DNA from: Nectonema munidae
Lineage: Eukaryota > Nematomorpha > Nectonematoida > Nectonematidae
Length of the DNA: 64,000 nt
Assembly: GCA_030549495.1 (NCBI GenBank)
Contig: JAUIRK010000916.1
Location: forward strand, 533,501 to 597,500
Direction: 5' to 3'
The notes below the pieces were generated by a model, which ran no database searches, had not been told where the DNA came from, and saw only the letters and a list, made by a program, of their open reading frames with translations. Below are positions 22,334 to 33,859 of this stretch, piece after piece. Made by a program: the position numbers and the translations under genes. Position 1 is the first letter of the stretch, and each line of letters opens with the position of its first letter.

Positions 22334-23857
22334 CAGTGGCGTCGGCAAGTATATAACATTGGGGAGGCGAGCTGCATCGTAAAAAAATGTTAAGGGGTAA
22401 CTGGCGTATTTTTACTATGAGATTTATTTGAAAAATATGTAAATGAAACAATGTATTTAGTTAAAGTTAAATTAAAATAATTTAAAAGCGTCCAAAAATT
22501 AATGCGCGCCCATCTCGTGCTGATACAAAGTCGTTTGCAACTTCAAAAATATTTAAGGCATCTGTAGCCTCTCTGTGCGTGTGCAGGATCATCATATGAT
22601 TCAGCCTTTCTTGGGACATAGTAGTACGAAGATATGTCTTTATTCGACGCAAAGCAGAAAATGTTCTTTCACTTGTGGCATTAGTGGCTGGCATTACTAA
22701 AATAAGTCGCAGTAAATTTACAATCTCAGAGAATAGGCATCTGGAAGTTGGAGACATCTGATCACTAAAGTTACCAAAAAGGAAATGGACACAGTTGATA
22801 AATCATTTAAGCTGTTTTGTGGGAAGGTTGCAAATGTATCCAGTTGTGAAAAAAGAGAAGTCTTGTCCAAATCATCTCCATAGAATTTTAAGTAAAAGTG
22901 CAAATCTTCTTTGTATGTATTGTCGCCGCGTACAGATTTCAAAATAACGTCTTCTAGATGCCGATACACTTGATAGCCCGGTTGATTAAAACGATCTTTT
23001 ACACAGTTCACCACAAGATTCAGAGCTTCGAAATAGTGCTGTCTATAATAGTCTTTCTCTGATACGGCAAATTCTGGAGAGGCTTTTCCGGTTTCCAATC
23101 GCATAGGCATTTTTCTTCGTCGTGGCAATGTTGGCTTACAAACATTCAGCTCATCAAGTTTACTATTAAATAAATCCCAGAATGAATTAAAGGACTCTTC
23201 CAACCGCAATATACATAGTGATATCAGCGAAAGTTCTGTCAAGTGTTGACCCTCAGCAGCTGATATATCTTTTTTCTGTAGTGTTCCTCTTAGATTGTCT
23301 GTGTGACAGAGAATCTCATATCCAAGAGAAACTCCAAAGAAAAATTCAAAACTTTGCATTTGGCTTTTCACGCCCAAGATCCTGGAAAGGGCTTCAGGAT
23401 CTTTTGTGCAATCATAGCATGTCTCCCACAAAAACTGAAAAACAGAGTAGTTTTCCAGAACACTGTTCAAACTGGCGATTGATGGATCCGATTCAAATTG
23501 AAGATTAAGAATCTGTAGAAAGTTGCTTTCATCGTTGTCGTGACCCCGGAGAGATAAGCCTTGCCTGGCAAGAAATCTGATGCTACGTAAAATGGTTATT
23601 AGCTGCTGTCTGTTGTATTTTTTCTCCTCGGAGTGGACGGCTGAGAGAAGTTCACCAATGTCTTTTGTTTCTCGTGGTAGTATCACATTTCTCTCAATAG
23701 TTTCTTTATGGCAGTCGGGTTTTCGGAATTTGGAAGTTACATCTTTCCAATTACTGAATCCTATAGAAATAAAACTACTCTCAGCTTTAGAGTTGGAAAT
23801 CTTGCTTTCTTTTGCAGCAATCATACAGGTAAAACAGAAAGCTACATCTTTTTCCTA
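22334..23857 (-). pseudogene. ZMYM1-like hAT transposase with catalytic core deleted
   Basis: The coding strand starts at an acceptor-like site (tttttag, ~23858) and reads EKDVAFCFTCMIAAKE, then GFSNWKDVTSKF, the TTF-type zinc-finger region. It continues as FLARQGLSLRGHDNDESNF and then jumps to YSVFQFLWETCYDC, skipping the roughly 200-residue segment that normally holds the first catalytic residues. The later part is well kept, with DYYRQHYFEALNLVVNCVKD. A frame change near 22740 joins to ATSERTFSALRRIKTYLR and TTMSQERLNHMMILHTHR, the C-terminal dimerisation domain, ending at 22482. CAGTGGCGTCGGCAAG at 22334 is a likely hAT end. The matching right end was not found. A deletion plus one frame break means no transposition activity. 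Confidence 0.8.
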
Positions 23858-24690
23858 AAAATAACGACAAATTTGTTTTAAAGTTCTCTTATAGTCTTTT
23901 GCTTAAAAAAAGAACACAGTCGTTCCGAAATATATTTTACTATTTCTATAAAAATTTTTCTTCTAAATACTTTTATTTTTTAAAATATTTAACATTAAAT
24001 TTTAATACACTAAAAATTGTATTTTTTTTAAATATTAATTTAAAAAATAATAAAAAAAATTTTTTTTTTAATTTTATTATAAGATTACCTTGTTATAATG
24101 TAACCATGCGTATTGCTTAAACCAAGTAGAGTTAAAAGAACGCAGCTCTGGATTCTTCTTGTCAAAAGAACGTTTGAGAAATTTAAAATTAGTAGTTTGT
24201 TAATAACTGTAAATGCAGACATGTTTGGAATTGAAACAAATAAATATGTGTGACAATAGGAAAAAATATGTTAATTTTTGCAGATATCTCTGTAAAAAAT
24301 TATTTTTATAAAAAAAATTATTCGGGCGGCGATATCAAAAGCTGTAATAATCTCTTTTATGATTCACTAATCTGTTATTCTTAATATGTTTTACCATTGA
24401 TAACTCAGTCTCTAGGACAATGATTTTTCTTTATTATGTACCTTTATCTCTAAAATCCAAATGATATACATAACGGATCATACATATAAGGCGTTCTCTA
24501 AAAATTCTCAAGTTTTGACCTCCAATTCTCCTTGTAATGATGCATCTTAAAACTCATATCCTACTTCTTAATCGGACGGGTGAGACTTTTTACTCAAATA
24601 TACCCAAACAGATCAAAACATAAGAATTAAATTTTTTTTAATTAAAATTGTTTACTAACTTCAAATTTATGAGCCTCAATGGTTGTTAGG
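23858..24690. other. No recognised gene
   Basis: This AT-rich stretch probably includes the upstream part of the preceding hAT copy. A 73-codon frame (23899-24120, +) is low-complexity and made mostly of F, K and N. Confidence 0.35.
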
Positions 24691-24800
24691 GTATACCTTT
24701 TAGCTTAACAGTTGAAGTTGAGGGGTTCGATCCCCAAATTCACAAAAACTGTGATTAACCATCCTAAGCATATAGCCATATGGCTGAAAGTGCTTTGATA
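24690..24800 (+). repeat. Possible SINE with pol III B box
   Basis: GGGTTCGATCCCC near 24723 is a good match to a tRNA-type B box. TAGCTTAACAG near 24701 could be an A box, but the spacing is short for a tRNA gene. No cloverleaf can be drawn, so this is at most a degenerate tRNA-derived repeat. Confidence 0.3.
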
Positions 24801-26105
24801 TCTCCAATCAACCAACTTTAAATATATAATTATTTGTAAACTATAATATAATTATTTTGTAATATTAAGTTTGATAACGCAAAATTATTTTTATGAGGGG
24901 CTGGTAAGATCATATGAAAAATAAAAATATTCTATTGTCAGTCCTCCTTCATACTTAAATATTTGTGTTTCTTTTTATTTTAAGAATTTATCTAATACAT
25001 TTTACTATTCTTAAAATAGTAATTAATATCAATTTTATCTAATTTCAAGTGCTTATTTGTAAATAAAGTTCATCGCTCTAAGTCCTTATCTCCATCCAAA
25101 ATCTTAAACACTTTTCCCTTTACTTTCAACCTTTCACTTCGAAAATACATATAATGAGGAAGATGTTTGTATTCATTTCTCAAAATCAACTGGTTAATAG
25201 CATTAAGTTTTCATAAATCATAAAAGTTAAGTTAATTTTATATAACCAATTCTAACTTCAATATTTGGTAACTCACCTAATTGCTTCTTAGAATCTTGAC
25301 TTAATCGCAAACCACTATTAATGGTATAATACCAATTTGTCCCAAATTTCAGCCAAAACTTCGCTAAATATAAGTTAATTTTATCGAATTTCATTACCAG
25401 CGATGCTCAAAAAAACAAAATGGAATGAAAATGGTAAAATTGATAAAATACTTTTATGCCAATATTTTTAAGTGGTAACGTCGTGAAAAAATTTGAGGCA
25501 GCAGTTACTTCCCAATGACAGCTAACCCACCTCACCCCATGATGATGCACCTAGCAATTAGTCAATCCTTCAACCCTGTCCTGGGATGAGATATTATATA
25601 TCTATGGTACTTAAAAGCAACTTAGCATAACTTTGTTGAAATCGTATCAAAATATCACAAATATTATAGATTAAAATAGAAATGGTATACTTATGTAGTC
25701 CCTAGAAATGATCCAAGTCAAGAAAATAGATTTTTGACTACTGAATGAGCTATAAATGAAATATCTCACTCATTCGAATTCCTGGCATTCCCAATTGAAT
25801 CAAACAGACTCTATTGATCATCTCTTTATTGGTGAAGTTAGAGAAATACTTTCAAGTTATTCAATAAGCATTCAACTTTGACTAACCAAGATCTCTGAAG
25901 AGTTTGGTTTGGATACTAAGGATTACTCTCAGCCTTTCTATCTGTGAAATCATAGTAATTTTTACTATACTATTCATATTCTGAGTTTCTCCTTTTCCTC
26001 TAATGGTTGATTAATTGGAGATCAGCACTTCGAGTTGCTGGTCCTATAGAAAATAGGAGGTCATGTGCCTTTTTCTTAGTTTAAAGATTAGAAAGGTTTA
26101 AACTT
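24800..26105. other. No recognised gene
   Basis: Noncoding sequence with frequent stops on both strands. No repeats shared with other parts of the window were found. Confidence 0.4.
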
Positions 26106-26107
26106 TA

Positions 26108-26390
26108 AGAAGAAGAAGAAGAAGAATTTATTTCATACATACACAACAGAGATATAACAGAGTCAAAAATGAATTAAAAAGTAAATGAAATTATGAAACA
26201 TTGAATTTGTGAGATTTGTAAAAAAAAAAGGTAAAGTATGTATAGGATGGTTGAAAAAGGCTCATAAGAACCCCTGGTATCCTACCACCCTAATAAAAAT
26301 AAAAAATGAAATATTACAAAGCTGGACAAATATATGATTACAGTAAACATCGAAGAAAAATAGGATAAATATGTGATAAAAAGTAAAAAA
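26108..26390 (-). mobile_element. LINE 3' end with (TTC)n tail, truncated
   Basis: Read on the minus strand the segment ends 'tgaaataaa' followed by repeated TTC. This matches the tail of the longer LINE at 36338, which ends 'caataaatttt' plus TTC repeats. Only noncoding 3' sequence is present, so this is a 5'-truncated insertion. Confidence 0.6.
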
Positions 26391-26391
26391 A

Positions 26392-27000
26392 AGAAGAAAG
26401 AAGAAAAATTTATTTGAGTACAACATAAAAATAAAATCGAGAGAAAAAAAATGTATATTTGATTATGGACATTTACTTTGAATTTGAGAAATCTTCACCA
26501 GAGATGTTTCACTTCAGGTCATCAAAAGGGAAGAAGCCGCTGGATGATCATCATTTAAAATAGATACAATCATACAATTTACTTAAGGAGACATCGGTTA
26601 AGTGTATTTTATATTAAATATATATAACAATGTAGTATTATATGTACAAGATTGGCATATATAACAGTTTTCAATATAACAACAGTTGAGTAATTATCAA
26701 TGAAAAATTTTTTTACTTTTTTTTTTTGAAACTGTAATAGCTATTATGAACAAAGTCTTTATCATGCAAAAATTTATTCCAATAGTTAATTAATCTATCA
26801 TTTATGCAATTTTTATTAAAAACTTTTTTTATTTAATGGTTTAAAAAACTTATGTAGTTATCTCAAAAAATAGTGTTTTGACTGATATAAATAGGTAAAC
26901 CAATTATTAAAGATTGGAGGGAGATATGTGTAAAAAAACTTGTAAATAAATTTACACATCTGAATTTGATAAATATCGCTCACCTTGATGGTTTAAACTT
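26392..27000 (-). mobile_element. Second truncated LINE copy with the end of ORF2
   Basis: The minus strand ends 'caaataaatttt' plus TTCTTTCTTC. Farther in, near 26700-26800, it reads NDRLINYWNKFLHDKDFVHN and YYSFKKK, resembling the C-terminal tail of LINE ORF2 proteins. The 36.7-kb LINE has the like-placed HKFFKKKLKTLLVDKYN. Stops break the frame. It is a 5'-truncated dead copy. Confidence 0.5.
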
Positions 27001-27269
27001 TACCTTAAGTTGGCATTCTAAAATATGCTATGTAAGCTTGGCACATAATTAGACTTAAATAATAAAAAGAGAAATAAATTTTCTTGTCGCCCCATGATGC
27101 CTTTTCAATATTTGTAAAGTAGGTATATATAAATTTTAAACCAAATTATAACTTTCTTTTGCTAGTTATGTTAAAATTAACATGCAACGTTAAATACACA
27201 CATGCATTAATTATTTTGCAGATGCGTACAAAGACAAAGATAAACTTATCAAAGTCCACTAATTTGTGC

Positions 27270-27640
27270 CCTACTGAAACATATTTTCATCAAATCTTTG
27301 TTAGATTGTGTTTATCCTGATGTTTTCAAAATGTCAACAATTATTCTAATCTTTAAAAAAGGTTGTAAGTTTGAGCTATTAAACTGCAGGCCTATAGAAT
27401 CCCTATAATTTCAAAAATTTTGTATAAAAATCTTTATAACTTTTATGAGTACAATAATCTTCTTTCTCCATCGTAATTTGGTTTTAAGAAATTCTTCTAC
27501 TCAATTGAAAAGCTTAATTTCATTTTTATTAAAAATATGATTAACTCTTGGAATAGCAATTTAGACTCTGTATTTGTATTTTTAAATGTGAAATGCGTTT
27601 TTACAATAATAACTTTATTTTAATTTAAATGATAAGAATA
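27270..27640 (+). pseudogene. LINE reverse transcriptase fragment
   Basis: On the plus strand this stretch reads LDCVYPDVFKMSTIILIFKK and, with frame changes, NCRPI, KILYKNLYNFYEYNNLLSPS and QFGFKK. This is the N-terminal palm of LINE reverse transcriptases (P..wK...v.PifKkG....NYRPISl.s...K..E......). The LINE at 36-40 kb has the same segment as 'FKATKIVPIFKKGNN'. Several frame breaks are visible. Confidence 0.7.
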
Positions 27641-28720
27641 ACTATTTTAATTTAGATAATTTTAAAAATCATGATAAATCATAATTTTTTTAATTGTTAA
27701 AATTTAAATAAAAACTATACTGGTTGTGCGTCCCTAATAAAAAGATAATAATACATAAAAATAAAAGTAATAGACATTCATTATCTAATAACTTTTCTAT
27801 TTTGAAAATTTAAGATTATCCTTGTCGAGGTAACGAAAATGGTTCACAATTGTGAAAATTTTAACTTATCATTCCTTTTCAAAACTTTATAGCTTAAGAT
27901 GATATTTTTTTGAATAAAAAAACTGGAGATTTATATATGTTAAGTTTCATCTTGATATCTTTTTTTATTGAGTAACAATATAAATTTGTTTCTCTCAGCT
28001 TAATTTTTCAGGACCTAAGTTTTAAAAGGCAACTTAATTGATTTTCAATAATAAATATTAGTTGAATATAATTTTATTTTTTGTATTTTTACCAAAATGT
28101 ATTTTATACTTACTGCTATAAATTAGTTTGAATTACTTTCATGTTTGAATTAGAATTAAGCTACTATCAATAAGTGCCGTATTTCTCTACCTTTAGATAT
28201 GTTAATACTACCCCATTTACTTACTGAGTAACCAAAATCAACTAGTGGGACTGCATCCCTTCTTTTTGTTGCCGTGTAAAAAATTAGAACAAGATAGATA
28301 ACAGAATTCGCAAATATTTTCACCTTAAGGATCAAATCTACATCAATGAAATGTTTCAATGCCTCTAATCATGTTTCCTCAAAATCCAAACAATCACATG
28401 CTTGGCTGTTTTAAAAACTACCAATTTACTTTCACAAATTTTAAAAATACCTGGCTGATCCGTATTTGATCACTGTTGCTTGCGTATTCGCAACAACATA
28501 TTCAAAAGCCAGGGAACAATAAAATTGGAATTTTTTATTTTATTTGTTTTATTGTACCATTTAGTGATACCTTTTTAATTTTATGTAATAAAATCAGTCT
28601 CTTTTTGCAACACCGAGAAATTATGCATAAACGCAACAATGGTCAATCGTGAGATCTTTTTTGAATAATGTAAAATTGAATTATTTAATTTTACATGTGT
28701 ATATTTACTCTATATTATGT
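27641..28720. other. No recognised gene
   Basis: AT-rich sequence. A short inverted repeat (CCTGGCT ... AGCCAGG) spans about 28451-28515. The 67-codon minus frame at 28156-28359 shows no family resemblance. Confidence 0.35.
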
Positions 28721-28728
28721 ATTAGGAT

Positions 28729-29004
28729 CAGGGCCGGCCTTAGGCCACCGCAACCTATGCGGCCGCAGTGGGCCCCGCGCTTCTCATTTTTCATTTTGAT
28801 GATATATTGTATGATTTCGCTAAATGCAAGGCTCGCAAAGTAAAGTTACTTTGATCGCTATTTTGTGTTAATCAAAAAGTAATAAAACAAATCCTTTTCT
28901 TTTTTTCAAAAAATTATTTCTCACTTTTAATCTTTTTTCCTACCCACACTGGGCCCGCGCAATCTATTTTGCACAGGACCCCGCGAATACTAGAGCCGGC
29001 CCTG
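28729..29004. mobile_element. hAT MITE, 276 bp, perfect 8-bp target duplication
   Basis: Ends are CAGGGCCGGCCTTAGG and, on the other strand, CAGGGCCGGCTCTAGT. ATTAGGAT is duplicated exactly at 28721-28728 and 29005-29012. The terminal regions are GC-rich islands in AT-rich DNA. There is no coding capacity; short frames on either strand are accidental. Confidence 0.93.
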
Positions 29005-29422
29005 ATTAGGATTATAAATAAATTAAAATAACTTAAATATATTTTTTGAACATGCCTTATACCATAAATGTCAAAAAGTTTAATATTGAAAGCAAGTACG
29101 TAAAAATACGGGCATTTTCTCTCCAATCGATGTAAATAATTTATATGCTAACAATCACACCTATATTGCTTCAATGGAGAAGAATGCACGTGTGAAAAAT
29201 AGAGTTTATTATGACAACCTGTAAACAATATCGGGACATTTTTAAGGCTTCCAAAGCAAATTTGTTAACAAAATAATTGGAATCTCATACAAAAAGGAGG
29301 AAGTGGACCAGGGGCGCACATCCTCAAAATTATTGGAAGGGCGAAATTTTTTTGTTGCAATTTTCAAAATTAGTGGTCTGGAAATACCATGGGAGATCAA
29401 ATATTCAAGCAATCCTTTAAAA

Positions 29423-30366
29423 GGTCCTCAGACATTTCGCCCCATTATTTTCATAAGACGGTTCGTCCCAAGGACAATTCGCCCTATTGTTTTCATAAGA
29501 CCGTTCGTCCCATGGATAATTCGACCCATTATTTTCATAAGACATTTTGTCTCATGGACAATTCGTCCCATTATTTTCATAAGGTATTTTGTCTCATGGA
29601 CAATTCGCCCCATTATTTTCATAAGACATTTTGTCTCATGGACAATTCGCCTAACTATTTTCATAAAACAATTTGCCCCATTATTTTCATAAAATAATTC
29701 GCCTCATAATTTTCATAAGACGGTTTGCCTCATGCTCAAACCCCATTATTTTTTATAAGAGAATGCGCTCTCTTATTTTTATAAAACTTCCACCTATTTT
29801 TATAAGACAATTCTTTCAATTAAAAATTTGCTCTATTTTTATAACACAATTTTTGCCATAGACAATTTACTCTATTTATGCAGATTAGCACTATTGTTTT
29901 ATAAAACCGTTTTTTCAATTTTTTTTTAGACTTTTACGCTTTTTTCATAAGACTATTTTTCGTAAAACGGTTTGGCATATAAACGTTTTGCCTAATATCA
30001 CAACTCATCTCAATAAAAATAGCTATATTTTAATTTTATTTAGTTTTTTGAAGAATTGTTTTTTGAAAAGCAGTTATTTATAAATGAAACAAATATTTAA
30101 AATTTTTAAACAAAATAAAAATTAATATCTTGTAATTGTAATATCATCGTAATTATCTTTTTCTTCAATTTCATCATCAATAATTTAAAATTATTTAAAA
30201 GTGATAAAAAAAATTTAACAGATAAAATAATTAATTTGAAATAATTTAATAGAGAAAATAAACAAGAATATAAAATTTTTTAATAATTTTACACATAATA
30301 AACAAAGATGGATGAAACAAATAGCCTATGAGACAATTTGTCCATGGGGCGAAATGTCTGTCGACC
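29423..30366. mobile_element. GGTC-ended element nested in the hAT, 944 bp, with 42-bp internal array
   Basis: The ends are GGTCCTCAGACATTTCGCCC and, on the other strand, GGTCGACAGACATTTCGCCC, differing at two positions. CTTTAAAA flanks it on both sides (29415-29422, 30367-30374). Inside the left end about six units of 42 bp repeat (TTCGCCCCATTATTTTCATA plus AGACATTTTGTCTCATGGACAA), which are copies of the terminal motif. A 42-bp period creates open frames on both strands with a 14-residue repeat (MKIMGRIVHETKCL); these are by-products. The superfamily is uncertain: Foldback-like or another 8-bp-duplicating TIR family. Confidence 0.8.
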
Positions 30367-31017
30367 CTTTAAAAAAGAGTGTATTCAGCGCATACCTAAA
30401 GTCCTAAATTTATAAGACTACTTTATATTTTTTTTTACAAAATTGGTGAATTTAAATACTATACTTCCAGCGAAAATATTTTAATTAAATATACACTAGT
30501 TTAAAAAAATCCAAAATTGTTAGGGGGTGGAATAGGCTTTTAATTTGAAAAATGAAGTAGTCTACCAGGCACATTACAGGAATTGATGAAAGGATATTTG
30601 ATTCATAGAGAAAATAAATAACTGAAGGTTGGATAGTTTTATATGAGTGAATGTAGTCTAAAGGCAAAGAGTCTACTAGACACCCTGTGATGTTTATATG
30701 AAAAATGTGATTGATTCATGGGCAAGTGTATAAAATGAAATTATAATTGTGCAAACAAAAAATTAAGATCGTATTATTTCATTTTACTCAGCATCATTCA
30801 AAAATAGTTTAAAAGCTAAATTGATACAAGCTACAAAAATCTACAAAAAGTAAAATAACTTTTAACATTTTGCAATGATTTGCCTTTTATAATAACTTTT
30901 AAGGAAAAAAAATCTATCAGAAAAAGTTATAGAGCTTCAACAAAAACTAAAAAATTTTAGGGCATAACTTAAATTTTTTGAAAACTAATTTGACGTATCC
31001 CCTAAAGCATACTCTAT

Positions 31018-31160
31018 GGTTGGCATGGCAGGTTGGTTGAGATGATGGACTCAGCACGGAAGCCTCTGGATTCGATTCCTCATCGATACGAATTTGTTCA
31101 GTTTGACATAAGCGGTACACCAGTGCCTTGTCAATGAAAATACACCCGCTGCACCTTACC
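31018..31160 (+). repeat. tRNA-derived SINE-like segment
   Basis: The stretch reads TGGCAGGTTGGTTGAGATG (possible A box region), and about 40 bp on GGATTCGATTCC, a good B box. Diverged pieces appear at 35298 (GGTTGGTTAGATGCTGGATT) and perhaps 50960-51030. No complete tRNA fold is evident. Confidence 0.45.
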
Positions 31161-31395
31161 TTTTACTCAAAATTGAAAAATTTGCTACATAATTAACAAG
31201 AGAGAAAGGAAACAAAATAAACTAATAAAGCAATTTTCACTATTTTAAAATGGAACCGTCTGTTCTCAGAATAATTTCAAAATAATAGGAGGCATAAAGA
31301 ATTAGAGTTTATTTGATATTTTCAAATTTTTATAAACAGCAAAAGCCAACATTTAAGTAGCTAGCCCTTTTAATTAAAAAATTATTTTAACTAAC

Positions 31396-31721
31396 GGTCG
31401 ATAGACATTTCGCCCCAAAGACAATTTGCCCCTGGACAAATTGTCTCATAGGCCATTTGTTTCATCCATCTTTGCTTATTAAATGTGTAAAATTATTAAA
31501 AAATTTTATATTCTTATTTATTTTATCTCTATTAAATTATTTCAAATTAATCATTTTATCTCTTAATTTTTTAGAATTGTCTATGAGACAAAATATCTTA
31601 TGAAAATAACGGGGCGAATTGTCCATGAAACAAAATGTCTTATGAAAATAATGGGGCGAATTGTCCATGGGACGAACTGTCTTATGAAAATAATGGAGCG
31701 AATTGTCCATGGGGCGAAATG
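31396..31721. mobile_element. Truncated second copy of the GGTC element, inverted
   Basis: It begins GGTCGATAGACATTTCGCCC and continues like the right end of the 29423-30366 element in reverse orientation ('gacaatttgcccctggacaa', 'ccatttgtttcatccatctttg'). It then passes into the same 42-bp units and stops at GGGGCGAAATG. The final 'tctg..gacc' is missing where the second hAT left end begins at 31722. Confidence 0.8.
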
Positions 31722-32644
31722 CAGAGGCACACATCCTCAAAATTATTGGGGGCGAAATTTTTTTTTGCAATTTTCAAAATTAGTGTTCTGGAAATACCAC
31801 GGGAGACCAAATATTCAAGCAATTGTTTAAAATAGAGTGTATTCAGGGCATACCTAAATATATAAGACTACTATATATTTTTTTTTACAAATTTGGTGAA
31901 TTTAAATACTATACTTCCAGCGAAAATATTTTAATTAAATTTGCATATCGAAACATTTAAAATTTAATAAAGTAAACTAAAAAACTCAGCATAGGAAAAA
32001 TTTTTAAATACAAAAAAAAAATTTATAAAACAGCAAATATTTTTGGACTTTGTGTGTATCAGAACACTTTCTAAATATAATTTGTTTTAACTGATTTTAA
32101 GAACACATTCCCACAAATCTGCACCTTTGCTATTGTTTTCAAGAACTTTATAAAGAAAAAAACCCTATAGATTAAGAAATTTTAGAAATTTAGCCTTTCG
32201 TGGTACCAAATAAAATATTTATATAATTTAAAAAAATCATGAAAATCAAAAATTATGGGGCATTTTTTCCTACTTTTTAATTGGGGCATTTTTACATACA
32301 ACCATCGAATATACACTAGTTAAAAAAATCTAAAACGTTTTGTTTCAATATTATATTTTTACTATAATAATCAACAAATTTTCTAAAAAAAAAGGTATTT
32401 GATTATGTACACTACCGAATAGCCAGTCAAAATATTCATTCACAAATAGCTATTAAAAAAATTTCTTGACTCGAAAAAATAAAAGTTTTCAAATGTAACA
32501 AACGTAGTGATAAAGATTAAATGACCTTTGTTGAAAAAAAATCTTAGCGCGAGTCTAACAATATTCATTGATATAAAATTGTAATGATTGAAAACTATTT
32601 TAATTTAAAAACAAAAAACGTGAGCAACATTTTGTTCCACATTC

Positions 32645-32694
32645 TCACTACTATTCTTCTCACGTCTCTTTACATTATTTTGTCTCCTTCAAAG
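32645..32694 (+). repeat. 50-bp segment identical to part of the host exon at 34995-35044
   Basis: Fifty bases starting TCACTACTATTCTTCTCACG and ending TGTCTCCTTCAAAG occur here and inside exon 1 of the membrane-protein gene without a single difference. Flanking bases on both sides do not match. This copy lies within the composite hAT element. Confidence 0.95.
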
Positions 32695-33357
32695 AAACTT
32701 TCTTGATCCTTTCATTGGAGAAATTTTCAAAAACTGATATCGCATAGGATGCATGGGGGCACCACGAGGTACATAGAAGTGTGGGCACGGCCCCTCATGC
32801 CCCAGCTAGCTATGTCTCTGGAGAGAAGAGGGCTTAAATGAAAGAGAGCTTGAGTGAATGATTGAGTTTTAGCAGAGAAAGCGGAAGAGAAAACAGAGGA
32901 GACAGAAAGAGAAATAAAATCACAGTGACAGAAGATGAGAAAATCTAGTGGATCATCAACATGTGTTTGCTCAAAAATACTAAAAAGAGGACACTGTGAT
33001 AAACATTGCTTACTTATTGTGTGCACATTGAAGAAATGGATTATTATTATATAGCTCTCACAAATCGTCTGTATAATATGTTCGATAGGAATTTCAGAGC
33101 AGCTTGGCATGATGTTTGATTGATTCGAAAGTCTGCATACCTCTATAATGCGATCATATAAACAAGCAGCCCCCTCGCCCTCCCGGATGTGCGCCTCTGA
33201 AGTGGACTACTTAAAATTTTGAATTAATAATAATTCTAATGAAATTTTGAAAATATGTGCCCAAACTACAATTATTTTGGCAATTTACACGAGTCATAGA
33301 TCTCATTGTCTTCTGTAGATGACCAATTAAATAAATTGAGAATATAAAACGATGCCT

Positions 33358-33859
33358 GGTCAAAACGTCCGAAAACCAAAACCTCCGTAACCAAAAGGTC
33401 CGAAAATTAGATTAACAGTATCTGAACCCTAAAAAACATTTTTTTCGAGAATCAAAATTGTTGAGGAAAAAAACTGAAAAATTGAGCACAAAATTTTTTT
33501 ATTAGTTTATTAGTTTAAAACTTTACATATTTTAGATTTAAATGAAAAATGCACTATAATCAAGCGTGTCTTTTTACTGGAATAGATAAACATTCATTCC
33601 AATCTCTTAAATTCCATTCAAATCGTGTAGTTTTTCCTTTGATTTTTGATAGCAAGTCTAATTTTCAGTCTTGCAAATTCGACTAATTATTATAACTTTT
33701 TCCGTGACTTTTTTGTTTTGTAAGGTTATGATTTCTAGACGTTTTTGTTTTCGCACCTTTTGGTTTCGGGCGTTTTGGTTTTCGGACGTTTTGGTTTTCG
33801 GACGTTTTGGTTTCGGATGTTTTAGTTTTCGGGCGTTTTGGATTTCGGACGTTTTGACT
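33358..33859. mobile_element. GGTC-ended element with 17-bp terminal arrays
   Basis: The left end has GGTCAAAACGTCCGAAAACC and about three related units. The right end has about six units of ~17 bp (CGGACGTTTTGGTTTTC) ending CGGACGTTTTGAC. The units are inverted between the ends. The centre (~33410-33740) is AT-rich and noncoding. No target duplication is clear. Terminal arrays built from a short unit resemble Foldback elements, and the outer GGTC is shared with the element at 29423. Frames through the right array encode the unit itself and are not genes. Confidence 0.7.

Larger units (their letters stand above)
29309..33199. mobile_element. Composite hAT-type element, 3.9 kb, perfect 8-bp target duplication
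   Basis: The left end is CAGGGGCGCACATCC. The right end is GGATGTGCGCCTCTG, its complement with one mismatch. AAGTGGAC is duplicated at 29301-29308 and 33200-33207. The left terminal region is present twice: at 29309-29422, continuing at 30367-30490 after a nested insertion, and again at 31722-31945 without it. The interior also has a partial GGTC element (31396-31721), a SINE-like segment (31018-31160) and a 50-bp piece identical to a nearby gene exon. No transposase is recognisable; a 127-codon minus frame at 32727-33110 resembles nothing I know. Confidence 0.85.

Noticed and set aside
24690-24800. Functional tRNA gene
   Set aside because: A good B box is present but there is no cloverleaf and A-B spacing is short; at most a SINE fragment.
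28649-29126. Small frames across 28.6-29.1 kb
   Set aside because: They run through the hAT MITE and its target duplications and have no protein-like conservation.
29303-29861. Open frames on both strands with a 14-residue repeat
   Set aside because: They come from the 42-bp units of the GGTC element. The same applies to frames at 31537-31835 and, for the 17-bp units, at 33671-33970.
32727-33110. 127-codon minus frame near the composite hAT's right end
   Set aside because: No domain, no homology that I recognise, and located in noncoding transposon sequence; possibly chance.
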